Below are positions 16,111-25,894 of a DNA stretch of 64,000 nt, in pieces (the first letter of the stretch is position 1; each line of letters opens with the position of its first letter). This DNA is from Roseomonas sp. E05 (GTDB taxonomy: Bacteria; Pseudomonadota; Alphaproteobacteria; Acetobacterales; Acetobacteraceae): positions 1 through 64,000 of the forward strand of contig NZ_JASIRT010000005.1 of the NCBI RefSeq assembly GCF_030063475.1, written 5' to 3'. A program made the position numbers and the translations under genes. Under the pieces are notes generated by a model, which searched no databases, was not told the origin of the DNA, and saw only the letters and a program-made list of their open reading frames with translations.

Positions 16111-17496
16111 TCATTTGCTGAACCGCCAGGGTGCGGTGCTCTCCTCGTGCGGATCGAGGTTGAGCCGGTGCTCCAGCGGCGGGAAGGCGCGGCTGCGGCA
16201 GTCGGCCCGGTCGCAGAGACGGCAGGAGAGGCCGATGCCGATGCGCGCCTGCTGGTGGTCCAGCCCATCGCCATAGACGACCTCGGCGGCACGGCCGATG
16301 TCACAGCCCATGGCGATGACATGCACGGGCGGCGGCTCGCCCCAGCGCATCGCCGGGCCGGCGACGGTGCGGGCGAAGCAGAGAAAGGTAGCGCCGTCCG
16401 GCAGCTCGGCGACCTGCACGCGCATGGTTCCGGGGGAGGCGAAGGCGGCATGCGGAATCCAGCGCGGGCAGGAACCGCCGAAGCGCGCGAAGGGGAAGCC
16501 GGCGGCGGAGAAGCGCTTGTCCACATTGCCGGCGGGATCGACGCGCAGGAAGAAGAAGGGCACGCCGCGCGCGCCCTCACGCTGCAGCGTGGAAAGGCGA
16601 TGCGCCACCTGCTCGAAGCTGACGCCGAAACGGGCGGCGAGCAGGTCGAGGTCGTGGCGCAGCGCCCGGGCGGCGGCGAGAAAGGCGTCATAGGGCATCA
16701 GCAGCGCGGCGGCGGCGTAGTTCAGCAGGCCGAGGCGGATCAGCGCGGCCGCCTCGGCGCTGCCGGGCGCGGGATCAAGCAGCGCATCCACCGCCTCCCG
16801 CGCCTCCAGCAGCATGAGCTGGAAGGCCATCTGGAAGCCGCGGCTCTCGCGCGGGAGGCTTTCCGAAAGCTCCAGCAGGCGCCTGGCGGGATCGTAGCGC
16901 CGCAGGCTGCCCTCCAGTGGACCGACGCGCACGCGGATGTCGTGCCGGTGGCGCAGGCGCTCGGCGATGGCGTGGTTCAGTTCGGCGGGCGCGACGGCAA
17001 GCTCGGCGCCGATCTCCTCGGCCACCTGCTCCAGAGGCGGGAAGACATTGGCGCGGTCCTGGAAGAAGTCGCGCGCCTCCTCGGTGGGCAGGACCATGCG
17101 GCGGCCGCTCGGCAGGGCGATGCCGCTGGCGTCCTCCCGCGCGACGCGCAGCGCCCGGTAGAGGGCAAGCATCGCGCGGGCGGCGTTGGGCGCGCTGCCG
17201 GCGAGAGCACGGATTTCCTCCTCCGGCGTTTCCTCCAGGCCGAGCAGCGGATCGGCCAGCACCTCGCGCAGGCTGGTCTCAAGCTGGCGCTCCTGCGTGC
17301 CGGACAGCGCGGCGAGATCCACCTGCAGGATCTGGCCGAGCTTGATCAGCAGGGCGGCGGTGACGCCGCGCTGGTCGTGCTCGATCAGGTTCAGATAGCT
17401 GGCGGAGATGCCGAGCCGGGTGGCCAGCGCCTGCTGCGTCAGCTTCTGCTCCTGCCGCAGGCGACGGATCGTGCGGCCGATCAAGGGGCGGGCCAT
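16111..17496 (-). CDS. ScfR/RamB-type short-chain fatty acyl regulator (XRE HTH plus ImmA/IrrE-like domain)
   Basis: A 461-residue regulator. Residues 8-62 are an XRE helix-turn-helix (RRLRQEQKLTQQALATRLGI, SASYLNLIEHDQRG). The middle resembles the IrrE/ImmA peptidase-like domain, but the zinc HExxH motif reads FQLMLLEAREA, so it is not a peptidase. The C-terminal domain has a Cys-rich end (GLSCRLCDRADCRSRAFPP) typical of short-chain fatty acyl regulators. Relatives such as mycobacterial RamB and rhizobial ScfR control glyoxylate-shunt and acyl-CoA genes. It is divergent from isocitrate lyase with 149 bp between, which fits control of that gene. AAAGG precedes its start. Confidence 0.9.
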   Translation of the reverse strand: MARPLIGRTIRRLRQEQKLTQQALATRLGISASYLNLIEHDQRGVTAALLIKLGQILQVDLAALSGTQERQLETSLREVLADPLLGLEETPEEEIRALAGSAPNAARAMLALYRALRVAREDASGIALPSGRRMVLPTEEARDFFQDRANVFPPLEQVAEEIGAELAVAPAELNHAIAERLRHRHDIRVRVGPLEGSLRRYDPARRLLELSESLPRESRGFQMAFQLMLLEAREAVDALLDPAPGSAEAAALIRLGLLNYAAAALLMPYDAFLAAARALRHDLDLLAARFGVSFEQVAHRLSTLQREGARGVPFFFLRVDPAGNVDKRFSAAGFPFARFGGSCPRWIPHAAFASPGTMRVQVAELPDGATFLCFARTVAGPAMRWGEPPPVHVIAMGCDIGRAAEVVYGDGLDHQQARIGIGLSCRLCDRADCRSRAFPPLEHRLNLDPHEESTAPWRFSK

Positions 17497-17498
17497 TC

Positions 17499-17536
17499 TT
17501 TACAACCTTTACAGATTTACGCCCTTCACAGTGAAG
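17499..17536. promoter_or_regulatory. Candidate operator between the regulator and isocitrate lyase
   Basis: Three TTTAC copies lie in phase-like spacing at 17499, 17508 and 17516 on the + strand, right before the regulator's start codon and overlapping its ribosome site. Next to them is a perfect odd palindrome, CTTCACAGTGAAG (17524-17536). The position suits autoregulation plus control of the divergent isocitrate lyase gene. This is inferred from symmetry and position only. Confidence 0.45.
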
Positions 17537-17645
17537 ATCACGACGCCCTTGCGGGGGTTTCGCCAGAATGGAGGGTGAACTTCGCGCCCGCAATGTGAAT
17601 TATTGACGCATGGTCACCGGCCCCCACGACGACTTGGAGACAACC

Positions 17646-18983
<1,338 letters not shown>

Positions 18984-19007
18984 GCGGACAGGGAAGGACG
19001 CACGACC

Positions 19008-19169
19008 ATGACCGACGAACGCGACTTCGACGATGGCCTGGTGCACGGCCATTCCTGGGCCATGGAGCCGGCCATCCCGCCGGCGCAGCACGGCCAGAAG
19101 GCTCCGCCGGAGACGGCGGCCATCCCGACGCCGAGCACCGCCTTCCACGACGACCGGATGCAGGGCTGA
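19008..19169 (+). CDS. Small acidic protein behind isocitrate lyase
   Basis: A 53-residue protein, MTDERDFDDGLVHGHSWAME at the start, rich in Asp, His and Pro. The ATG is preceded by GGAAGGA with good spacing, 24 bp after the aceA stop, so it is probably co-transcribed. Its tail, TPSTAFHDDRMQG, resembles the end of isocitrate lyase ([13 protein letters not shown]), suggesting a duplicated peptide tag or shared binding motif. No known family is recognised. The reading frame keeps G or C at most third positions, which supports coding. Confidence 0.6.
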   Translation: MTDERDFDDGLVHGHSWAMEPAIPPAQHGQKAPPETAAIPTPSTAFHDDRMQG

Positions 19170-19189
19170 GGCCACGCGCGGTCCGCTCG

Positions 19190-19246
19190 CCTGAACGGAC
19201 AGAAAAAAGATGGGGGTCCGGGGGAATTCCTTCCCCCGGCCTTTTC
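19190..19246 (+). repeat. Single-unit hairpin repeat, copy 4
   Basis: Only one unit is present. CCGGGGGAA (19218-19226) pairs with TTCCCCCGG (19231-19239), followed by CCTTTT; the A-rich GACAGAAAAAAGATGGGGG flank is intact on the left. No inverted partner is seen on the left side. Placed 20-75 bp after the small protein, it would end the aceA transcript in the + direction, as expected for a unit that terminates outward. Confidence 0.8.
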
Positions 19247-19326
19247 CCTGCCTGCCGCTCCCCCTCTTGGCCCGGCGCCCTGCCCCTGCGAGTTTGCGGG
19301 CCGGATTGGATACGGCCTGGAGTCGG

Positions 19327-20214
19327 ATGTTCACCGCCTATGCGCAACTGGGGGCCGCGATGGCCCTGGTCGGGGTCAATGTGGCGGTGGCGAAGTTGCT
19401 GGCGGCGGCTCTGCCGATCGCCATGATCGCCGGGTTGCGCTGCCTGCTGGCCTGCCTGGTGCTCTGGCCGCTGGCGCGCATGATGGAGGGCCGGGTGCGC
19501 CCCTCCGCCCAGGCGCTGCGCAACCTGGCGGCGCAGGCGGCGCTCGGCACGCTGCTCTATAACGCCGCCCTTCTCACCGGCCTGCGCCATACCACCGCGC
19601 TGGAAGCCGGGCTGGTGCTGGCCACCCTGCCGGCGGTCATCGCCCTCGGCTCGGCGCTCTGGCTGCGCGAGCGGCTGCCGCCGCGGCAATGGGCGGCGGC
19701 GGCGCTGGCGGTGTCCGGCATGGCGGCCATCACCCTGGCCCGGCTGGCGGGCGGCGGGCAGGCCGAGGGCAGCCTGCTGGGCAATGCGCTGGTGTTCCTC
19801 GCCGTCTGTGGCGAGGCCTCCTACGTGCTGCTGGCCAAGCGCATCGCCGGAAGGGTGCCGGTGATCACCGCCAGCTTCTGGATGCAGGCCTTCAGCACCG
19901 CCCTGCTGCTGCCCTTCTGGCTGCCGTTCCTGGGCGCCGCCCGCGCCCTGGCCGCGCCCGACCTCGCCGGGCTGCTGGTGTTCCACAGCCTCACCGCCTC
20001 GGTCCTCTGCCTGCTGCTCTGGTATGCCGGGCTGAAACGCGCCCCGGCCGGGGTGGCGGGCGTGTTCACCGCCCTGCTGCCGGCGGCTGCGGCCGTGGTG
20101 GCGGTGGCGCTGCTCGGCGAGGCCTTCCGGCCGATGCATGCGGTGGGCTTCGCATTGATGCTCGCCAGCATCGGTCTCGCAACCTGGCCCAGGAAGAAAA
20201 GCCCGGGGGAATGA
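19327..20214 (+). CDS. EamA-family (DMT) transporter
   Basis: A 295-residue inner-membrane protein with ten hydrophobic helices in two EamA repeats, the layout of drug/metabolite transporters. The first repeat begins YAQLGAAMALVGVNVAVAK and holds LRHTTALEAGLVLATLPAVIAL; the second has CGEASYVLLAKRIAG and a conserved RAPAGVAGVFTALLPAAAAVVAV. Substrate is unknown; amino acid or metabolite export is common in the family. The start at 19327 is chosen over an in-frame ATG inside repeat copy 4. The last residues, PGE and the stop, are encoded by repeat copy 5. Confidence 0.87.
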   Translation: MFTAYAQLGAAMALVGVNVAVAKLLAAALPIAMIAGLRCLLACLVLWPLARMMEGRVRPSAQALRNLAAQAALGTLLYNAALLTGLRHTTALEAGLVLATLPAVIALGSALWLRERLPPRQWAAAALAVSGMAAITLARLAGGGQAEGSLLGNALVFLAVCGEASYVLLAKRIAGRVPVITASFWMQAFSTALLLPFWLPFLGAARALAAPDLAGLLVFHSLTASVLCLLLWYAGLKRAPAGVAGVFTALLPAAAAVVAVALLGEAFRPMHAVGFALMLASIGLATWPRKKSPGE

Positions 20215-20328
20215 ATTCCCCCAGACCCCCTTCTTTTTTCTTCGGGTTTTCCACGGTGGACGCCCGCACAGCGCACCGCTGACGGAAAAAGATGGGGGTT
20301 CGGGGGAATTCATTCCCCCGACCTTTTT
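20204..20328. repeat. Two-way hairpin repeat, copy 5
   Basis: The left unit has GGGGGAA (20205-20211) pairing with TTCCCCC (20216-20222) and supplies the stop codon of the transporter gene. The right unit has TCGGGGGAAT (20300-20309) pairing with ATTCCCCCGA (20312-20321), then CCTTTTT. The right-unit loop differs from other copies (TTCATT instead of TTCCTT) but pairing is kept. Confidence 0.85.
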
Positions 20329-20349
20329 CAACCTGTAGGGTTGCATTCC

Positions 20350-22380
20350 ATGCGAAGCTGGATTTCCACCTCTGGCGCCGCGCTGCTGCGCGACGATGCG
20401 GCCGACTGGGCCGCACGGCTGGCCGCCGCCCAATCGCGGCAGCTGCGCGAGGTGCAGCCGGCCCAGCTCGCGTCCTGGCAGGCGCTGGTCCAGCTGTTGC
20501 AGGAGGCGCTGCGGCAGGCGGGCGGTGCGGGCTGGAGCGTGCTGCTGGAATACGACCTGCTGCGGCTGGAGAAGCGCATCGACGCCGTGCTGCTGACCGA
20601 CCGCGCCATCCTGGTCATCGAGTTCAAGCACAACGCAGCCGCCTGGCTGCCGCAGGATGCGGCCCAGGCCGAGGACTATGCCCTGGACCTGTTCGACTTC
20701 CATGCCGGCAGCCGGGGGCACCCGGTGGTGCCGATCCTGGTAGCCAGCGAGGCGCCCGCCCACCGCGCGCCGCTACCGCTGCTCTGGCACGGCGTGACAC
20801 CGGTGCTGCACAGCAACGCCGCAGGGCTCGCGGGCCTGCTGCGCGAGGTCCAGGCCGCCATTCCGGCACCTCCCCGGCCGTTGGACGCCGCCGCCTGGAT
20901 GGGCGCCGCCTATCGGCCAGTGCCCACGATCATCGAGGCGGCGCAAAGGCTGTTCGACCGGCACGGCGTGGAGGAGATCGCCACCGCACGGGCCGATACC
21001 GCCAATCTCGACCGCACCACGGCCGCCATCCGCCGCGCCATCGCGCAGGCGCGGGAGACAGAGCAGCGGGTGGTCGTGTTCGTCACCGGCATTCCCGGTG
21101 CGGGCAAGACGCTGTGCGGGCTGAATCTCGTCTTCGGCACCGCCGCCGAGGCGGGCGCCGCCTTCCTGACCGGCAATGCGCCGCTGGTTGCCGTGTTGCG
21201 CGGTGCGCTGGAGCGGGATGCCGCCACCCGACAGGGCCGCGCCCCTCGCCAGCCGCGGCGCGAGGCGCGCACCCTGCTGCAGAACGTGCATCGCTTCCTG
21301 GAGCACTACATCCGCGCCGCCGATCAGGCGCCACACGAGCATGTCGTCGTTTTCGACGAGGCACAGCGCGCCTGGGACGCCGCCCAGGCCGGGCGCGATA
21401 CCCAGCGCCGCCGCTCCATCCTGACGGATTCCGAGCCCGCCCACATGCTGGAGATCATGGAGCGCGTGGGGGAATGGTCGGTGGTCGTGGCGCTGATCGG
21501 CAACGGGCAGGAGATCAATACCGGCGAGGCGGGGCTGGCCGAATGGGGCCGCGTCATCGCCGCCAGGGCGGGGCGCTGGCAGGCTGTGGCGGCACCCCGC
21601 GCACTGGCCGCGGCCGAGCCCTCGCAACGCTTGGCGGAAGGGCCGCGGGACTGGCTGTCGCTTGATCCCGACCTGGACCTCACCGTCCCGATCCGCTCGG
21701 TGCACCATGACCGCGCGGCACTCTGGGTGGACGCCGTGCTGAACGACCGGCCGGAGGAGGCCGCCGCCATTGCCGCCGAGGGCGGCCTGCCCTTCCGCCT
21801 GACGCGTGACCTCGCCGCCCTGCGCGCCGCGCTGCGTGGCCGGGCACGGGGGCTGCGCCGGGCTGGCCTGGTCTGCTCGGCCAAGGCGAAGCGGCTGCGG
21901 GCCGAGGGGCTCGGCGCGCAGCTGCATGGCGCCGACGATGAGGTGGTGAACTGGTTCCTCCGCCGCTGGCCGGATATCCGTGCTTCCGATGCGCTGGAAG
22001 TCTGCGCCACGGAATATGCCTGCCAGGGGCTGGAGCTGGATCTCGTCGGCCTGGCCTGGGGTGGCGACTTCATCCGCCAGGGCGGGCGCTGGCAGGCGCG
22101 GCGCTTCGCCGGCAGCCGCTGGAACAGCGTCAGCCAGGACGAGACGCGGCGTCATATCCGCAACACCTATCGCGTGCTGCTGACCCGCGCCCGCTACGAG
22201 ACGATCATCTTCGTGCCGGCCGGCAGCACGGAGGATGCCACCCGCCCCGCCGTGGAGGCGGATGCGGTCGCCCGCTATCTCCGCGCCTGCGGAGTGCCCC
22301 TGCTGGAGGCGGCGCCGGAGGCTGGCGCACCGGCGCCGATACCACCGCTTTTCGCCGGGCGCGACCTCGCGCCAGCCTGA
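20350..22380 (+). CDS. PD-(D/E)XK nuclease fused to a DUF2075 superfamily-1-like helicase
   Basis: A 676-residue protein with two parts. Residues 60-115 carry the nuclease core: Glu67, Asp78 in KRIDAVLL, Glu91-x-Lys93 in LVIEFKH, and Gln106-xxx-Tyr110, the RecB-like pattern. Residues 240-680 are a DUF2075 helicase-like ATPase: Walker A GIPGAGKT at 247-254, Walker B FDEAQ at 335-339, a late motif ACQGLELD near 557-564, and an arginine-finger motif VLLTRAR at 609-615. All key residues are present, so it is expected to bind ATP and cut or remodel DNA or RNA. Such fusions occur in phage-defence and repair settings; the role here is not known. It stands alone between repeat copy 5 and a sugar operon. 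Confidence 0.8.
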   Translation: MRSWISTSGAALLRDDAADWAARLAAAQSRQLREVQPAQLASWQALVQLLQEALRQAGGAGWSVLLEYDLLRLEKRIDAVLLTDRAILVIEFKHNAAAWLPQDAAQAEDYALDLFDFHAGSRGHPVVPILVASEAPAHRAPLPLLWHGVTPVLHSNAAGLAGLLREVQAAIPAPPRPLDAAAWMGAAYRPVPTIIEAAQRLFDRHGVEEIATARADTANLDRTTAAIRRAIAQARETEQRVVVFVTGIPGAGKTLCGLNLVFGTAAEAGAAFLTGNAPLVAVLRGALERDAATRQGRAPRQPRREARTLLQNVHRFLEHYIRAADQAPHEHVVVFDEAQRAWDAAQAGRDTQRRRSILTDSEPAHMLEIMERVGEWSVVVALIGNGQEINTGEAGLAEWGRVIAARAGRWQAVAAPRALAAAEPSQRLAEGPRDWLSLDPDLDLTVPIRSVHHDRAALWVDAVLNDRPEEAAAIAAEGGLPFRLTRDLAALRAALRGRARGLRRAGLVCSAKAKRLRAEGLGAQLHGADDEVVNWFLRRWPDIRASDALEVCATEYACQGLELDLVGLAWGGDFIRQGGRWQARRFAGSRWNSVSQDETRRHIRNTYRVLLTRARYETIIFVPAGSTEDATRPAVEADAVARYLRACGVPLLEAAPEAGAPAPIPPLFAGRDLAPA

Positions 22381-22440
22381 CCAGCCGGGCGCCGCCGCCG
22401 CATTGCACGCACCGGCAAAGCAGCCCACCGTAGGCGCCGC

Positions 22441-22462
22441 GCCGGAGGCGGCAGCCTCCGGC
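22441..22462 (+). terminator. Strong stem-loop before the sugar operon
   Basis: GCCGGAGGC (22441-22449) pairs perfectly with GCCTCCGGC (22454-22462) over a four-base loop, 60 bp after the helicase stop and 16 bp before the dehydrogenase start. It lacks a T-run. It may end helicase transcription weakly or act in the leader of the operon. Confidence 0.4.
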
Positions 22463-22478
22463 TCAGGGAGGGACATCC

Positions 22479-23249
22479 ATGCGGCAGAAAGCAAGCTACC
22501 CGGATCTGGACGGGCGCAGCGTGTTCATCACCGGTGGCGGCAGCGGCATCGGCGCCGCCCTCACCCGCGCCTTCGCCCGCCAAGGGAGCAAAGTCGCCTT
22601 CGTGGACATCGCCGACGCGGAGAGCGAGGCGCTGGTCCGGTCGGTCCAGGAGGAGGGCGCGAAGCACGCGCCGCTGTTCCTGCATTGCGATTTGCGTGAC
22701 GTCACCGCGCTGCGCGACGCGGTGGCGGCGGCGCAGAAGGCGCATGGCGACATCACCGTCCTGCTCAACAACGCCGCGCATGACGAGCGCCATGCGGTGG
22801 AGCGCGTCACCGTGGAGTATTTCGACGACCGCATCGCGGTGAACCAGCGCCATGTCTTCTTCGCCGCGCAGGCGGTGCTGCCGCAGATGCAACGCGCCGG
22901 TGGCGGCTCCATCGTCAACTTCGGTTCGGTGAGCTGGAAACTGCGCCAGGGCGGCATGCCCGCCTACACCATGGCCAAAGCCTCCATGCAGGGTCTGACC
23001 CGTGGCCTCGCGCGGGATTTCGGCAAGCAGAACATCCGGGTGAACACGCTGGTGCCCGGCTGGGTAATGACCGAGCGCCAGCTCAAGCTCTGGGTGACGC
23101 CGGAGGCGGAGCGCGAGATCGATGCCGGCCAGTGCCTCGCCGGCCGCGTGATGCCGGAGAACATCGCCGACATGGCGTTGTTCCTCGCCTCCGACGCCGC
23201 GGCGATGTGCTCGGCGCAGGAATTCGTCGTGGATGGCGGCTGGACCTGA
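22479..23249 (+). CDS. SDR dehydrogenase similar to D-xylose 1-dehydrogenase
   Basis: A 256-residue short-chain dehydrogenase. The NAD(P) motif ITGGGSGIG follows the start, NNAAHDERH fills the NNAG position, and the Ser-Tyr-Lys triad is in NFGSVSW and YTMAK. From memory, the order of segments (YPDLDGRSVFITGGGSGIGA, FARQG, CDLRDVTALRDAV, RINVN-like RIAVNQRH, AGQCLAGRVMPENIA) closely follows Caulobacter XylB, the D-xylose 1-dehydrogenase of the oxidative pentose route. It leads a CUT2 sugar ABC operon, which fits sugar oxidation. Pentose, arabinose or galactose are possible substrates. A clear ribosome site, GGGAGGGA, precedes the ATG. Confidence 0.85.
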   Translation: MRQKASYPDLDGRSVFITGGGSGIGAALTRAFARQGSKVAFVDIADAESEALVRSVQEEGAKHAPLFLHCDLRDVTALRDAVAAAQKAHGDITVLLNNAAHDERHAVERVTVEYFDDRIAVNQRHVFFAAQAVLPQMQRAGGGSIVNFGSVSWKLRQGGMPAYTMAKASMQGLTRGLARDFGKQNIRVNTLVPGWVMTERQLKLWVTPEAEREIDAGQCLAGRVMPENIADMALFLASDAAAMCSAQEFVVDGGWT

Positions 23250-23389
23250 TCCGGCCGCGCATCACAGCTTCGTGCAGGGGCGGGCGGCGCCTGCCCCGCC
23301 GCGCCATGGCTCTGCTAGCCTCCCCGCCAGCAGCCCGGAATTCGGCTGAGGGTCCGTCAGAGACCCGCAAGGGAGCGACAGGAGAGATC

Positions 23390-24346
23390 ATGAACCGGCG
23401 TTCATTGCTGGCCGCCTCGGCGGCACTCGCGCTTGCCACGCTGCCCCGCGGCCTCGCCGCGCAGGAAAAGCCCACCCTGGCCTTCGTGGTGAACGTTTCA
23501 GCCGACTTCTGGACCATCGCGCGGCGCGGCATCGAGAAGGCCAACCGCGAGCATCCCGATTACAACATGGAAATGATCGTGCCCGGCCAGGCCAGCGCGG
23601 CCGAGCAGCGGCGCATTGTCGATGCACTGCTGGCGCGCAAGGTGGCCGGAATCGCCATCTCGGCGATCAACCCGGGCAACTCGACGGACATGCTGAACCG
23701 TGCCGCCGAGCAATGCGTGCTGTTCACCACCGACAGCGACGCACCGAAGAGCAACCGCGAGGTCTATATCGGCACCGACAACGTCGCCGCCGGGCGCGAG
23801 GCGGGCGCGCAGATGAAGCGCGCGCTGCCCAATGGCGGCAAGGCCATGCTGTTCGTCGGCACCATGGACGCGGACAACGCGCGCGAGCGCGTGCAGGGCA
23901 TCCGCGAGGCGCTGCAGGGCACGCAGATCCAGATCGTCGACATCCGCACCGACGAGTCGGACATCGCCCGCGCCAAGCGCAACGTCGAGGACACGCTGGC
24001 CCGCTACAGCGACATCAACCTGCTGGTCGGCCTCTGGGCCTACAACACGCCGCAGATCTACCAGGCGGTGAAGGCGGCCGGCGCCGAGAGCAAGGTGAGG
24101 ATCGTCGGCTTCGACGAGGACGCGCTGACGCTGCGCGGCGTGGCCGACGGCACCATCCTCTCCACCGTGGTGCAGCAGCCCTTCGAGTTCGGCTACCAGA
24201 GCATGGTCGGCATGATCAAGGTGCTCAAGGGCGACCGCAGCTTCATCCCCGAGAACAAGCAGATCATCATCCCGACACGGATCATCGACAGCTCCAACGT
24301 GAAGGAGTTCCAAGGGCAGATGCGCGAGCTGCTGCGCGGCGCGTAG
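23390..24346 (+). CDS. CUT2 sugar-binding protein of an ABC importer
   Basis: A 318-residue periplasmic-binding protein of the ribose/xylose type. The signal peptide MNRRSLLAASAALALATLP runs to LAAQ. The mature protein has the family order: LAFVVNVSADFWTIARRGIE, AISAINPG, TTDSDAP, YIGTDNVAAGREAG, and VGFDED for ligand binding. It delivers sugar to the permease encoded downstream. GGAGAG precedes the start. It lies 140 bp after the dehydrogenase and 6 bp before the ATPase gene, so it is co-transcribed with them. The exact sugar cannot be read from sequence. Confidence 0.9.
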   Translation: MNRRSLLAASAALALATLPRGLAAQEKPTLAFVVNVSADFWTIARRGIEKANREHPDYNMEMIVPGQASAAEQRRIVDALLARKVAGIAISAINPGNSTDMLNRAAEQCVLFTTDSDAPKSNREVYIGTDNVAAGREAGAQMKRALPNGGKAMLFVGTMDADNARERVQGIREALQGTQIQIVDIRTDESDIARAKRNVEDTLARYSDINLLVGLWAYNTPQIYQAVKAAGAESKVRIVGFDEDALTLRGVADGTILSTVVQQPFEFGYQSMVGMIKVLKGDRSFIPENKQIIIPTRIIDSSNVKEFQGQMRELLRGA

Positions 24347-24352
24347 GGCGAG

Positions 24353-25894
24353 ATGCAGCCGCTGCTGGAACTGCCCCTCCTCGAACTGGTTGGGATCGGC
24401 AAGACCTATCCCGGCGTCCGCGCGCTGGACAATGTCAGCCTCCACCTGAACCGCGGCGAGGTTCTGGGGCTGATCGGCGAGAACGGCGCCGGCAAGTCCA
24501 CGCTGATGAAGATCCTGGGCGGCGTCGTGCCGCCCAGCGAGGGGCGCATCCGCATCGACGGGACGGACTACCCCCACCTGGACGTGGCGGCGGCGACCCG
24601 CGCCGGCATCGCCTTCGTCCACCAGGAACTGAACCTCTTCGACAATCTCGACGTCGCCGCCAACGTGCTGTTCGGGCGGGAGCCGCGGCGCGGCGGCCCG
24701 CTCCGCCTGCTCGACCGCCGCGCCGCGCGCGAGCGGGTGCGGCCGATCCTGGAGCGGCTGGGCGCCGACTTCACGCCCGACACGCCGGTGGCCGAGCTGT
24801 CCATCGCCCAGCGGCAGCTGGTCGAGATCGCCCGCGCGCTGGCGGCGGAGGCGCGCATCATCATCCTCGACGAGCCGACCTCCTCCCTCACCCTCTCCGA
24901 GACGGCGCGGCTGCTCACCCTGGTGAAGGAGCTGCGCGCCGCCGGGGTCGGCCTCATCTACATCACCCATCGGCTCGGCGAGATCGTGGACTGCGCCGAC
25001 CGCGTCGTCTGCCTGCGCGACGGCCGCCTCGTGGGTGAGCTGCGGCGCGAGGAGATCGAGCATGCCGCGATGATCCGCCTGATGATCGGGCGGGAGCTGC
25101 GCGCGCTCTACACCCCCCCGGCCAACCTGCCCGGCGAGGGCGGGCTGGAGGTCTCCGGCCTCGTCACCGCCGCCTTCCCGGGGCGGGCGCTCGGCCTGCA
25201 TATCCGCCCGGGCGAGATCCTCGGCATGGCTGGCCTGGTCGGCGCCGGGCGCACCTCGCTCGCCCGCACCCTCTTCGGCATCGACCCGCCACTGGCCGGC
25301 ACGGTCCGCCTCGATGGCCGCCCCCTCGTCATCCGCGGCCCGAAGGACGCGGTGGCGGCCGGCATCTACCTCGTGCCGGAGGACCGCAAGCGCGCCGGGC
25401 TGGTGCTGGAAATGCCCATCGTCGAGAACGTCACCCTCGCCAGCGCGCCGGACTACACGCGGATGGGGCTGCTGAACCACGCCGCCGAGTGGCAGGCGAG
25501 CGAGGCGCAGCGCGCCGGGCTGCGCATCAAGGCGCCCTCCAGCGCGATGCGCGCCAGCACCCTCTCGGGCGGCAACCAGCAGAAGGTGGTGCTGGGCAAG
25601 TGGCTGAGCATGGCGCCGCGGGTGATCCTGTTCGACGAGCCGACGCGCGGCATCGACGTCGGCGCCAAGGGCGAGATCTACGGGCTGATGCGCGCCCTGG
25701 CCGACCGCGGCGTCGCCATCCTGATGATCTCCAGCGACATGGAGGAGGTGCTCGGCGTGAGCGACCGGATCGTGGTGATGCATGAAGGCCGCATCAGCGG
25801 CGCCCTGGAGCGCGCCGGCTTCAGCGAGCAGGCCGTGCTGCGCCTGGCCATCGGCCATGGCGAGCCGGCGCCGGCGGAGGCGGCGCCCGCATGA
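24353..25894 (+). CDS. CUT2 sugar ABC transporter ATPase, two domains
   Basis: A 513-residue protein with two ABC domains in tandem, typical of RbsA/XylG-type ATPases. Domain 1 has Walker A GENGAGKST at 42-50, VAELSIAQRQLVEIARAL as signature and IILDEPTSSLT as Walker B. Domain 2 has a degenerate P-loop (GLVGAGRTS), as usual in this family, and LSGGNQQKVVLGKWL with ILFDEPTRGIDVG. It powers import through the permease whose gene overlaps it by 4 bp. The start is 6 bp after the binding-protein stop. Confidence 0.93.
   Translation: MQPLLELPLLELVGIGKTYPGVRALDNVSLHLNRGEVLGLIGENGAGKSTLMKILGGVVPPSEGRIRIDGTDYPHLDVAAATRAGIAFVHQELNLFDNLDVAANVLFGREPRRGGPLRLLDRRAARERVRPILERLGADFTPDTPVAELSIAQRQLVEIARALAAEARIIILDEPTSSLTLSETARLLTLVKELRAAGVGLIYITHRLGEIVDCADRVVCLRDGRLVGELRREEIEHAAMIRLMIGRELRALYTPPANLPGEGGLEVSGLVTAAFPGRALGLHIRPGEILGMAGLVGAGRTSLARTLFGIDPPLAGTVRLDGRPLVIRGPKDAVAAGIYLVPEDRKRAGLVLEMPIVENVTLASAPDYTRMGLLNHAAEWQASEAQRAGLRIKAPSSAMRASTLSGGNQQKVVLGKWLSMAPRVILFDEPTRGIDVGAKGEIYGLMRALADRGVAILMISSDMEEVLGVSDRIVVMHEGRISGALERAGFSEQAVLRLAIGHGEPAPAEAAPA

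Noticed and set aside
17610-17645. Earlier ATG for isocitrate lyase
   Set aside because: No ribosome site precedes it, while GGAGA stands 5 bp before the ATG at 17646.
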